NCBI GenBank assembly: GCA_964575715.1 | Contig: CAZNSG010000186.1 | Coordinates: forward strand, 1-5,103 | DNA: 5,103 bases | Direction: 5' to 3' | Origin: PNAI01 sp964575715 | GTDB taxonomy: Bacteria > Pseudomonadota > Alphaproteobacteria > Rhizobiales > Xanthobacteraceae | Part shown: piece after piece, positions 1-5,103 of the stretch | Position numbering within the stretch: position 1 is the first letter of the stretch | Layout: each line of letters begins with the position of its first letter | Program-made: the position numbers and the translations under genes | The notes under the pieces: generated by a model | Database searches by the model: none | Told to the model about the DNA's origin: nothing | The model's input: only the letters and a program-made list of their open reading frames with translations

Positions 1-465
1 CAACCTCTGCCCGTAACCGACCGCGATTTCGTGCCTTGGCGCTTTTCGGACGCCGGTCGTCGGAGCGCGTGGATGGCGCCGTCATGCCGGCATCCGAAAA
101 CCTGCACAGAAGGCGACATCGCAGTCTAAGCAGGAATTTCGACAGCACCCACATTCATGGCACTCACGTGCTGGCAGAGAAGCCGTCCACAGCATCAAAA
201 GCAGAAATTGAGTTGAGGGAAAAGCTATTTAGTCTTGCCTGGCTCGCACAGTTTGGACAGGAGGGCACGGAATAGAGCCATAGGAGCAAAATACGCAGCA
301 GTCCTGGAGCGGACCTAGCCGAGGCTCCAACCGTCAGTAGCCTCTCAGCCGACTTCGCTTCGCGCTCGGCTATGTCCGAGAAAAAGCTGCTGCGCAAGGA
401 ATTGGCCGTTGCAGATACAACACGAGCCTAGGGTCGTCACCTCCCTTGTTGTGGCGCTTCCGGGG
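1..465. other. Region without a confident gene at the left edge
   Basis: No convincing gene was found here. Two plus-strand frames are open from the left edge: frame 1 runs to a TAA at 127-129 and frame 3 to a stop ending at 275. Either could be the tail of a gene starting outside the window. The frame 1 tail (ending EGDIAV) looks slightly more protein-like, but I recognise no family. The minus-strand open frames here have no recognisable motif or ribosome binding site. Two small dyads are present: TGGAGC/GCTCCA at 305-310 and 324-329, and AGCCGA/TCGGCT at 347-352 and 366-371. Neither has a T-run on either strand that would make it an obvious terminator for ridA. Confidence 0.5.
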
Positions 466-879
466 CTACGGTGCCGGGGCGTAGAACGTTCCGTCCACCT
501 CGAAGATGTCGTCTTGATTGAGCGCCGCAACTTCGATGATCGAACGCGGCGGATAGGGTTCGCCGCCCCATAAGTCCTGCTGCACTTTGTTCACCAGCGG
601 CCGAAGCCGTTTCATGTCGGTGACATAGACCACCAGCCGCACGGCATCGCGCAGGCTCGCACCTTCCGATTGTGCAATCAATTTCATGTTGAGGAAGCCC
701 TGGCGGATACGGGCCTCGTCGCCCACAATCAATTGGTTTGTTGTGGGATCGATCCCGCGCATGCCGGCGACAAACACAAAGTCGCCTGCGCGTGCGGCAA
801 GACTCCAGGTCGCGGTAGGCTTGATCGCGCCAGCCGGTGAAAGGATCTTCACGCCGTTCGGTGAGATGTTCTGTGCCAT
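466..879 (-). CDS. RidA family protein (YjgF/YER057c/UK114), probable enamine/imine deaminase
   Basis: This 137-residue protein has the full length of the RidA family, whose archetypes are small cytosolic homotrimers that hydrolyse reactive enamines/imines such as 2-aminoacrylate from PLP enzymes. Visible hallmarks are the core strand FVFVAGMRGIDP (about residues 34-45), the helix around NMKLIAQSEGASL and the strand VVYVTDM (83-89). The C-terminal PPRSIIEV carries Arg112, matching catalytic Arg105 of E. coli RidA, and Glu127 sits where RidA has Glu120. Tyr17 of RidA appears replaced: the usual G-P-Y reads K-P-T at residues 20-22. The ATG at 879 is chosen because family homology begins there, a purine-rich stretch (GGGGCAGAG) precedes it, and a promoter candidate lies upstream at 944-972. 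An ATG at 1017 would add 46 residues unlike the family. The gene is divergent from the TRAP transporter. Family assignment is firm; substrate and true deaminase activity are inferred. Members of related Rid subgroups can have other roles, so no gene symbol is assigned. Confidence 0.93.
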   Translation of the reverse strand: MAQNISPNGVKILSPAGAIKPTATWSLAARAGDFVFVAGMRGIDPTTNQLIVGDEARIRQGFLNMKLIAQSEGASLRDAVRLVVYVTDMKRLRPLVNKVQQDLWGGEPYPPRSIIEVAALNQDDIFEVDGTFYAPAP

Positions 880-905
880 AACGCTCTGCCCCGTGATGCC
901 CACAA

Positions 906-928
906 TTTGCGATAGATCAATTCGCAAA
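906..928. promoter_or_regulatory. Perfect 7-bp dyad in the ridA leader, candidate operator
   Basis: TTTGCGA at 906-912 and TCGCAAA at 922-928 are exact reverse complements around a 9-bp spacer (TAGATCAAT). The dyad lies 26 bp upstream of the ridA start codon and just downstream of the proposed ridA promoter, which is a classical position for a repressor site. The half-site length and the roughly 16-bp centre-to-centre distance suit a dimeric helix-turn-helix protein. No regulator gene lies in the window, so the cognate factor is unknown. A stem in the ridA mRNA leader is an alternative reading. Confidence 0.5.
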
Positions 929-943
929 CCCGAGTCGCATTTA

Positions 944-972
944 ATTTGAAACGCTCGCCGGTGGTGGGTCAA
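944..972 (-). promoter_or_regulatory. Putative sigma70-type promoter for ridA
   Basis: Read on the minus strand, TTGACC (972-967, five of six matches to TTGACA) is followed after exactly 17 bp by TCAAAT (949-944, four of six to TATAAT). Transcription would start near 937, giving a leader of about 58 nt that contains the 906-928 dyad. The promoter lies inside the 5' extension of the longer ridA reading frame, which supports the internal start at 879. It was identified by eye against the consensus only. Confidence 0.5.
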
Positions 973-992
973 GGTAAGGCTCGGTTGCATGC

Positions 993-1007
993 GGTGCGAT
1001 TCACACC
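993..1007. promoter_or_regulatory. Imperfect dyad in the divergent intergenic region, candidate operator
   Basis: GGTGCGA-T-TCACACC is a 15-bp dyad around a single central T, with six of seven half-site positions complementary. It sits between the divergent genes, 20 bp beyond the ridA -35 element, and overlaps the proposed -35 element of dctP. A site here could control the transporter, or both directions. It is short, and chance occurrence is possible. Confidence 0.25.
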
Positions 1008-1027
1008 CGTGCTCCACACAATATCGT
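1000..1027 (+). promoter_or_regulatory. Weak promoter candidate for dctP
   Basis: TTCACA (1000-1005, five of six matches to the -35 consensus), a 16-bp spacer and TATCGT (1022-1027, four of six matches to -10) form the best sigma70-like pair I found upstream of dctP. Transcription would begin near 1034 and leave a long leader of about 180 nt before the start codon at 1216. No convincing sigma54 (-24/-12) signature was seen. The call is tentative. Confidence 0.25.
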
Positions 1028-1215
1028 TTTGTCCAACCGGTAATTTTTGAGTGGGCAGCAATACCGCAATGCTCCGTCCGGGCACTCGACCCTAAGCTGG
1101 AGATAGTTTACGTTTGAATGCACTCGCGCAAGAATCCGGTCATGCCAATATCGGATCGGTCGCCAGGATGGAGCCGGACATCAGCGACAACCTAACAGCT
1201 CGAGGAAAAAACACC

Positions 1216-2286
1216 ATGAAAATGAAAGCCTGTATCCTGGCCGCGGCCAGCATCATGTGGGTTTCCGCCGCCGCCGCGCAGCAGACCGAAACAATCCGGC
1301 TCACGATTGCATCGAGTCACCCGCCGGTCATTCCATGGGTGGCCGCGATGAAGAACACGGTCGTCGCCAAGACCAACAATGCGCTCGCGGCCAAGGGATC
1401 CAAATACCGTATCGAATGGAACGAGGCCTATGGCGGCGTGCTCTACAATTTCGAAAACACGATCGAAGCGATCGAACAGGGCATCACCGATTTCGGCTGG
1501 GTGGGCACGCTGTGGGAGCCGGCCAAGATGCCGTTGCAAAACATCATGTTTGCAACTCCGTTCACAAACGACGATCCTAAGATCAACGTCAAGGTGATGG
1601 ACGAGTTGATGGCGAAGAGTCCCCACTTTCGCAAGGAATGGGATGACCAGAATGCCATCTATTTCAGCGCAACGACGTCGGATTCTTATCAGCTCTTCAC
1701 AAAATTCCCGGTTACCAAACTCGAAGATCTCAAGGGTAAAAAGATCCTCGCCGCCGGTGCCGTCGGCACTTGGATCGAGGCGCTTGGTGCCACTTTCGTC
1801 AATGCCGGCATCCCCACGTTCTACAACATGTTGCAGACGGGCGTTGGCGACGGCGTGGTGCTGATCCCCTCCGGCGCGGTGCCGATCAAGCTGCATGAAG
1901 TCGCGCCCTATGTGACCTATGTGAATTTGGGCGCGGTTACGTTCGGCGCATTCGCGGCCAACAAGAAGAAATGGGAGAGCCTGCCGCAAGAGGTGCGCGA
2001 CGTGATGCTTCCGATCGCGAAGGAATATGCCGCCGAAAATATCAGCATCGTTCTGGATCGCGAGACCAAGGGTCTTGAGCGGATGAAGGCGGAAGGCGCG
2101 AAGGTCTCCACCCTGCCGGCCGCAGAGCGCAAGCGCTGGGCCGATTCCATGCCCAATCTCGCAAAGGTCTGGGTCGATGACACCGCAAAAAAAGGCGTTC
2201 CTGCCAAGCAGCTCATGCAGGACTACATGACCGCGATGCGCGCCGCCGGCGCCAAGCCAGTGCGCGATTGGGATAAGGGGCTATAA
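1216..2286 (+). CDS. TRAP transporter substrate-binding protein, DctP family
   Basis: This is the periplasmic solute receptor of a tripartite ATP-independent periplasmic (TRAP) transporter: it binds an organic solute, usually a carboxylate, and delivers it to the QM permease. The 356-residue length suits the family. Residues 1-21 form a Sec signal peptide (basic KMK start, hydrophobic core, AAAA before QQTE). Family features include SHPPVIPW after the first strand (34-41), the region IEAIEQGITDFGWVG (84-97), TKLEDLKGKKI (167-177), IEALGATFV (187-195) and a helical, charged C-terminus. The position that normally holds a conserved substrate-binding Arg (pattern LKGxKxR) reads Leu178, so the ligand or its anchoring may differ. 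ATG 1216 is chosen because GAGGA at 1202-1206 lies 9 nt upstream and the signal peptide begins there; the in-frame TTG at 1114 would bury the signal peptide behind 34 extra residues. It is followed by a terminator and then by dctQM on the same strand. Confidence 0.93.
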   Translation: MKMKACILAAASIMWVSAAAAQQTETIRLTIASSHPPVIPWVAAMKNTVVAKTNNALAAKGSKYRIEWNEAYGGVLYNFENTIEAIEQGITDFGWVGTLWEPAKMPLQNIMFATPFTNDDPKINVKVMDELMAKSPHFRKEWDDQNAIYFSATTSDSYQLFTKFPVTKLEDLKGKKILAAGAVGTWIEALGATFVNAGIPTFYNMLQTGVGDGVVLIPSGAVPIKLHEVAPYVTYVNLGAVTFGAFAANKKKWESLPQEVRDVMLPIAKEYAAENISIVLDRETKGLERMKAEGAKVSTLPAAERKRWADSMPNLAKVWVDDTAKKGVPAKQLMQDYMTAMRAAGAKPVRDWDKGL

Positions 2287-2303
2287 TCTATTATCCAAGC
2301 GTA

Positions 2304-2343
2304 ATCCGGGCGACGGCTGCCGTCGTCGCCCGGATGCATTTTT
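2304..2343 (+). terminator. Rho-independent terminator after dctP
   Basis: A perfect 12-bp GC-rich stem pairs 2304-2315 (ATCCGGGCGACG) with 2324-2335 (CGTCGCCCGGAT) around an 8-nt loop. After GCA, a run of five T follows at 2339-2343. It begins 17 nt after the dctP stop codon, the usual place for an intrinsic terminator. Because dctQM follows on the same strand, it may act as a partial terminator or mRNA 3'-end stabiliser, keeping binding protein more abundant than permease. The short gap between stem and T-run makes full termination less certain. Confidence 0.7.
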
Positions 2344-2367
2344 AGAGCCTGCCTACGATCGCGGGCA

Positions 2368-2396
2368 TTGTCGCGTACTGCCTGTTACAGGATAAA
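2368..2396 (+). promoter_or_regulatory. Weak promoter candidate for dctQM
   Basis: TTGTCG (2368-2373) and GATAAA (2391-2396) are separated by exactly 17 bp, each matching four of six consensus positions. They lie between the dctP terminator and the permease gene. If active, transcription would start near 2403 with a leader of roughly 78 nt. Such a promoter would explain how the permease is made despite the upstream terminator. Two four-of-six matches can easily arise by chance. Confidence 0.25.
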
Positions 2397-2468
2397 CTCC
2401 GCAACGCTGCGCCGCCGATTGGGCCAAGGTCAGCGGAGCGACGCGTTTGGAAAATGACTCTGGGCGGT

Positions 2469-2483
2469 GGGAGCTGACGTGTG
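2469..2483 (+). promoter_or_regulatory. Ribosome binding site and GTG start of dctQM
   Basis: GGGAG (2469-2473) lies 7 nt before the GTG at 2481-2483. An in-frame TGA at 2475-2477, two codons upstream, excludes any earlier start. The next in-frame ATG (codon 38) falls inside the first membrane helix. The GTG start is therefore well determined. Confidence 0.75.
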
Positions 2484-4448
2484 ACGATTGCCAGCGAACC
2501 GGCCGCGCCAACGCGCAATATTCTGGCGCGCATCGATACCGGCTTCAACTTCCTGCTTTCGGTAGTGAGCTCGGCATGGATCTTCGCCATCATGGCGCTG
2601 ATCTGCATCGACGTCGCCATGCGCACGTTCCTGAATTCGCCGATCTCGGGCGTGGTGGAATTTGTCTCCCTCTCGGTCGCCGCCTGCGTGTTCCTGCAAT
2701 TACCGAGCGCCATCGCGCAGCGCCGCCTGCTGCGGGTCGAGATGATCATCGAGCCCATCGAGAAGACTATTCCGCGCGCGGCAGCCCTGTTCAATCTGGT
2801 GTGCATGCTCGTTGGTGTGTTTCTTTTTTGGAAGATTCTGGTCTGGGCTTGGCCGGATTTTTCGAAAGCATGGCAGACCGGAGAATTTGCCGGCGCGCCG
2901 GGGGCCTATAAAATTCCGGTATGGCCGTTCAAGCTGACGCTGATTATCGGCGCCGGCTTCGGATTGATTCAATTCGTGAAATTGGTCGCGATCGAGACTG
3001 CCAATTGTTTTGGATTGCGAACGGTGCGATCGAAACGACCGCCGCCCGCCGGCCCGGTCGCGATGAGCCTGCTGTTTGCCTTGCTTTTCCTCGGCGCCGT
3101 CGCCGGATTTTTAGCGTTCCTGTTCACCACCGATCCGCGGCCAGTCATGGTCGGCGTCTATTGCCTTGGCGCCATGCTGGTGCTGGTCCTGTTCGGGATG
3201 CCGATCCCGCTTGTCCTGATGGGAATGTCCTATGTCGGCATCTGGGTTGCGCGCGGCGCCGAGATCAATGCGCTCAATACCCTTGGGCTCGCATCGTCGA
3301 CCGCGGTCGGCTCCTACGAATTCGGCGTGATTCCGCTCTTTATTATGATGGGCATCGTGCTGGAAAAAGTCGACATCGGAAAGGACGCCTTCGAGGTCGC
3401 AGCCGCCTTGCTGCGCCGTCTGCGCGGCGGACTCGGCATGGCGACCGTCTTTGCCAATGCGATTTTTGCCTCCATTGTCGGCAGTTCGGTGGCGTCAGCC
3501 GCGGTCTTCAGCCGCATCGCCGTACCGGCAATGGTCGAGCAGGGCTATACCAAAAAATTCTCGGTTGGCTGCGTCGCCGGCTCCTCCGTTCTCGGTATGC
3601 TGATTCCGCCAAGCCTGCTTCTGATCATCTACGGTCTGGTGGCCGAGCAATCCGTCGGCAAGCTGTTCGTCGCTGCCGTTGTTCCGGGCATCCTGCTGGC
3701 GGTCGCCTTCTGCATCGGAATCTATTTCATGGCAATATTCACGCCGCGCTTTGTCGGTGCGATCCGCGTAGCAAAAGATATCGAGCAGGTCAGTTACACC
3801 GAAATCGTCATCAAGCTTGCGCCGATCGTCATTCTCATTTTGGCGGTGATGGGTGGCATCTATGGCGGAATTTTTACGCCGACCGAAGCCGCTGCCGTCG
3901 GCGCGTTGCTCGCAATCCTTATCGGTATCGCCAAGCGGCGCCTTGATTTCAAGACATTCAAGGAGATCGTGCTGGAAACCGGCTACGTCTCCGCCGTCAT
4001 TTTGTTCCTGATCGTTGCCGCCAACCTCTACACGCGCCAAATCGCGCTGACCGGCATTCCGACCAAGGTTGCCGACTGGGTGACGAGCGCAGGCCTCGAT
4101 ATGACGGGTTTTCTCGTCATCTATTTTATCATCGTGTTCTTGCTTGGCATGATTATCGATTCCGTTTCGATCATGCTGATCGTTTTGCCGATCATGTTGC
4201 CGGTGCTCATCGCGCTCGATGGCAACTTGATCTGGTTCGGAGTCGTGACGACCATTGCTGTGGAGATCGGGCTACTGACCCCGCCCTTTGGGCTATCGGT
4301 CTATGTGGTGAAAGGCACCATGGAGAAGGACTTCGTCAGCTTAAACACGATTTTCGCCGGTGCCTTCCCATTTGTGCTTATCATGATCGCAGTCACTGTG
4401 CTGGTGATGGCCTTCCCCGAATTGAGTCTGTGGCTGACGCGTCTTTAG
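2481..4448 (+). CDS. TRAP transporter fused permease subunit, DctQM (small and large membrane subunits)
   Basis: This 655-residue inner-membrane protein joins the small (DctQ) and large (DctM) TRAP subunits, as in the H. influenzae sialic acid transporter SiaQM. Residues about 20-180 are DctQ: four hydrophobic segments (near 25-47, 58-78, 100-123 and 149-172) and the D44-V-A-M-R48 motif ending the first helix. A basic, proline-rich linker (183-190) leads to an extra hydrophobic helix (193-215), expected of fusions because it places the M domain in the right orientation. DctM covers about 217-655. Its motifs include PLFIMMG (285-291), the hairpin motif SIVGSSVASAA (331-341), LGMLIPPSLLLIIYG (371-385), FTPTEAAAVGALLA (465-478) and EIGLLTPPFG (595-604). 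The GSS and TPP regions resemble the two re-entrant hairpins that form the Na+ and substrate sites in SiaM. Transport is probably Na+-driven. No frameshift or missing domain is visible, and the GTG start follows an in-frame stop. Specificity is set by the preceding DctP. Confidence 0.95.
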   Translation: MTIASEPAAPTRNILARIDTGFNFLLSVVSSAWIFAIMALICIDVAMRTFLNSPISGVVEFVSLSVAACVFLQLPSAIAQRRLLRVEMIIEPIEKTIPRAAALFNLVCMLVGVFLFWKILVWAWPDFSKAWQTGEFAGAPGAYKIPVWPFKLTLIIGAGFGLIQFVKLVAIETANCFGLRTVRSKRPPPAGPVAMSLLFALLFLGAVAGFLAFLFTTDPRPVMVGVYCLGAMLVLVLFGMPIPLVLMGMSYVGIWVARGAEINALNTLGLASSTAVGSYEFGVIPLFIMMGIVLEKVDIGKDAFEVAAALLRRLRGGLGMATVFANAIFASIVGSSVASAAVFSRIAVPAMVEQGYTKKFSVGCVAGSSVLGMLIPPSLLLIIYGLVAEQSVGKLFVAAVVPGILLAVAFCIGIYFMAIFTPRFVGAIRVAKDIEQVSYTEIVIKLAPIVILILAVMGGIYGGIFTPTEAAAVGALLAILIGIAKRRLDFKTFKEIVLETGYVSAVILFLIVAANLYTRQIALTGIPTKVADWVTSAGLDMTGFLVIYFIIVFLLGMIIDSVSIMLIVLPIMLPVLIALDGNLIWFGVVTTIAVEIGLLTPPFGLSVYVVKGTMEKDFVSLNTIFAGAFPFVLIMIAVTVLVMAFPELSLWLTRL

Positions 4449-4709
4449 GACCTGTACTTACCGCGCGGCTTGGACGGTTGCCAGCGTCAACCACGGTGGT
4501 TCAGACACGCAGGCCTGCGACCGGGCATTGCAGCACGTCGTCCCGCGCTTCCAACGACACGACGGCACGGTCGGTAAACACCGACTTTGTCCGCTCCGGG
4601 TCAATCGCGTCACGGTCGCCGAGGCCGTACGTCGATGCGCTTCCGCAGTTCCCCAAAACCGGACGTAAAATCAGGCTATTGGTTCCGGCGAGAAGTGCAA
4701 GGAGCAATC
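4449..4709. other. Intergenic region downstream of dctQM, no gene seen
   Basis: These 261 bases hold no convincing gene. Open frames on both strands lack recognisable domains, and the longer ones run into the palindromic repeat that follows. Small dyads are present: the perfect palindrome GCAGGCCTGC (4509-4518), AACCA/TGGTT around CGG (4489-4501) and GTCGGT/ACCGAC around AAAC (4570-4585). None is followed by a T-run, so no clear terminator for dctQM was found. Confidence 0.5.
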
Positions 4710-4861
4710 TTACACCAAGCTTCGTAAATACCGACTCGTCATGCCCGGCCTTGTGCCGGGCATCCACGTCTTTCTGTGTTGAGGTGACAAAGACGTGGAT
4801 GGCCGGGACAAGCCCGGCCATGACGAGTAGAGAGGGTCGATCATTACGAAGGTTGGTATAA
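4710..4861. repeat. 152-bp nested palindromic repeat element (MITE- or REP-like)
   Basis: The inner core is a pair of 40-bp inverted arms (4734-4773 and 4789-4828, 36 of 40 complementary) around a 15-bp spacer. Each arm folds on its own into a 9-bp hairpin with a 5-nt loop (4741-4763 and 4799-4821). The outer ends form a second inverted repeat of 18 bp (4710-4727 and 4844-4861, 16 of 18). TA dinucleotides sit at both ends (4711-4712 and 4859-4860), as expected for an element that inserts at TA, but a target duplication cannot be proven from one copy. The core resembles a dispersed intergenic repeat I recall from Bradyrhizobium and Rhodopseudomonas genomes; translated in reverse it gives the spurious MAGLVPAIHV. 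No transposase is present, so the element is non-autonomous or inert. Confidence 0.8.
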
Positions 4862-4886
4862 TACGGTTTCCGGTTGATTACTTCGG

Positions 4887-5021
4887 GTCATTCCGGGGCA
4901 CCACGCGCAAGCCGCCCTGGATTCCGGGCTCGCACCCATAGCGCGTCATCAGGGCGTTCACGCCCGTCTTCGCGGGCTATGGACGCGCGTAAACGCGCTT
5001 AGGGGTGCGCCCCGGAATGAC
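4887..5021. repeat. Second palindromic intergenic repeat, 135 bp
   Basis: Perfect 13-bp outer arms, GTCATTCCGGGGC (4887-4899) and its reverse complement (5009-5021), bound the element. Inside are a CCATAGC/GCTATGG pair (4936-4942 and 4976-4982) and a central GGGCG/CGCCC hairpin with a TTCA loop (4952-4965), so the whole can fold as one long interrupted stem. The sequence type (GTCATTCCGGGG ... CCCCGGAATGAC with an internal GGATTCCGGGCTCGC) resembles another repeat common between genes in Bradyrhizobium-like genomes. The arms differ in length, so this copy looks partly degraded. Confidence 0.7.
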
Positions 5022-5103
5022 GCCGAACTGATCATCCGGATTCAGTATGACACTGATTTTAGCCAAAGCGGGCGTGGTGGAGCTCTGGCGCAATGGCGGT
5101 CCC
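5022..5103. other. Right-edge segment, nothing recognised
   Basis: The last 82 bases after the repeat contain no recognisable gene start, RNA or regulatory site. A gene beginning beyond the edge cannot be excluded. Confidence 0.4.

Noticed and set aside
158..173. Possible sigma54 promoter (TGGCAC followed by TGCT)
   Set aside because: The -12 element is not at the required spacing, and no supported gene lies downstream on the plus strand.
880..1017. 46-residue N-terminal extension of the RidA-like protein
   Set aside because: It does not resemble the family and contains the promoter candidate and the dyad.
1114..1215. N-terminal extension of dctP from a TTG codon
   Set aside because: It would place 34 non-hydrophobic residues before an obvious signal peptide, while ATG 1216 has a good ribosome binding site.
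1192..1989. 265-residue open frame on the minus strand opposite dctP
   Set aside because: It is the antisense shadow of a well-supported gene in GC-rich DNA; its translation has no recognisable domain and is rich in His/Arg/Asp, as such shadows often are.
2921..3946. 341-residue open frame on the plus strand inside dctQM
   Set aside because: It lies in another frame of the strongly supported permease; the translation is Arg-rich with no motif.
4573..4736. Short direct similarity GGTAAACACCGACT (4573) and CGTAAATACCGACT (4723)
   Set aside because: Twelve of fourteen bases match, but this is too short and isolated to call a repeat.
4501..4821. Minus-strand open frame starting MAGLVPAIHV
   Set aside because: Its first part is the palindromic repeat read in reverse, a familiar false gene in these genomes. 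The downstream part has no recognisable domain, though a gene remnant cannot be fully excluded.
4430..4861. Plus-strand 143-residue open frame running through the repeat
   Set aside because: It overlaps the end of dctQM and ends inside the repeat; its Ser/Arg/Thr-rich translation matches no family.
4710..5021. CRISPR array
   Set aside because: The repeats are inverted and nested, not direct and regularly spaced, and no cas genes are present.

Overview
The window looks like chromosomal DNA from an alphaproteobacterium of the Bradyrhizobium/Rhodopseudomonas group (Nitrobacteraceae). This is inferred from the GC-rich coding style and from two intergenic palindromic repeats at the right end. One of them encodes the spurious peptide start MAGLVPAIHV, which turns up in many automatic annotations of those genomes. 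No database search was possible.

Layout: positions 1-465 hold no gene I can defend, only two small dyads and perhaps the tail of a gene entering from the left edge. On the minus strand, 466-879 encodes a RidA/YjgF/UK114-family protein. A 336-bp divergent intergenic region (880-1215) separates it from a plus-strand TRAP transporter. The transporter consists of a secreted DctP-type substrate-binding protein (1216-2286) and a fused DctQM membrane permease (2481-4448). A strong hairpin with a T-run, probably a terminator, lies between the two transporter genes, and a weak promoter candidate follows it. The last 655 bases contain no convincing gene. They hold two nested palindromic repeat elements (4710-4861 and 4887-5021), separated by only 25 bp.

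How the genes may work together: the binding protein would capture an organic solute in the periplasm and hand it to the ion-driven QM permease. The divergently transcribed RidA-like protein could deal with reactive enamine/imine intermediates formed when the imported compound is metabolised, but that link is inference from gene order. The substrate is unknown. The position where DctP proteins normally carry a carboxylate-binding arginine appears to be leucine here.

Nothing in the window clearly amounts to a new biological system. The most interesting details are the putative ridA promoter with a perfect dyad just downstream, the DctP residue change, the terminator that splits the transporter genes, and compensatory base changes in the 152-bp repeat.
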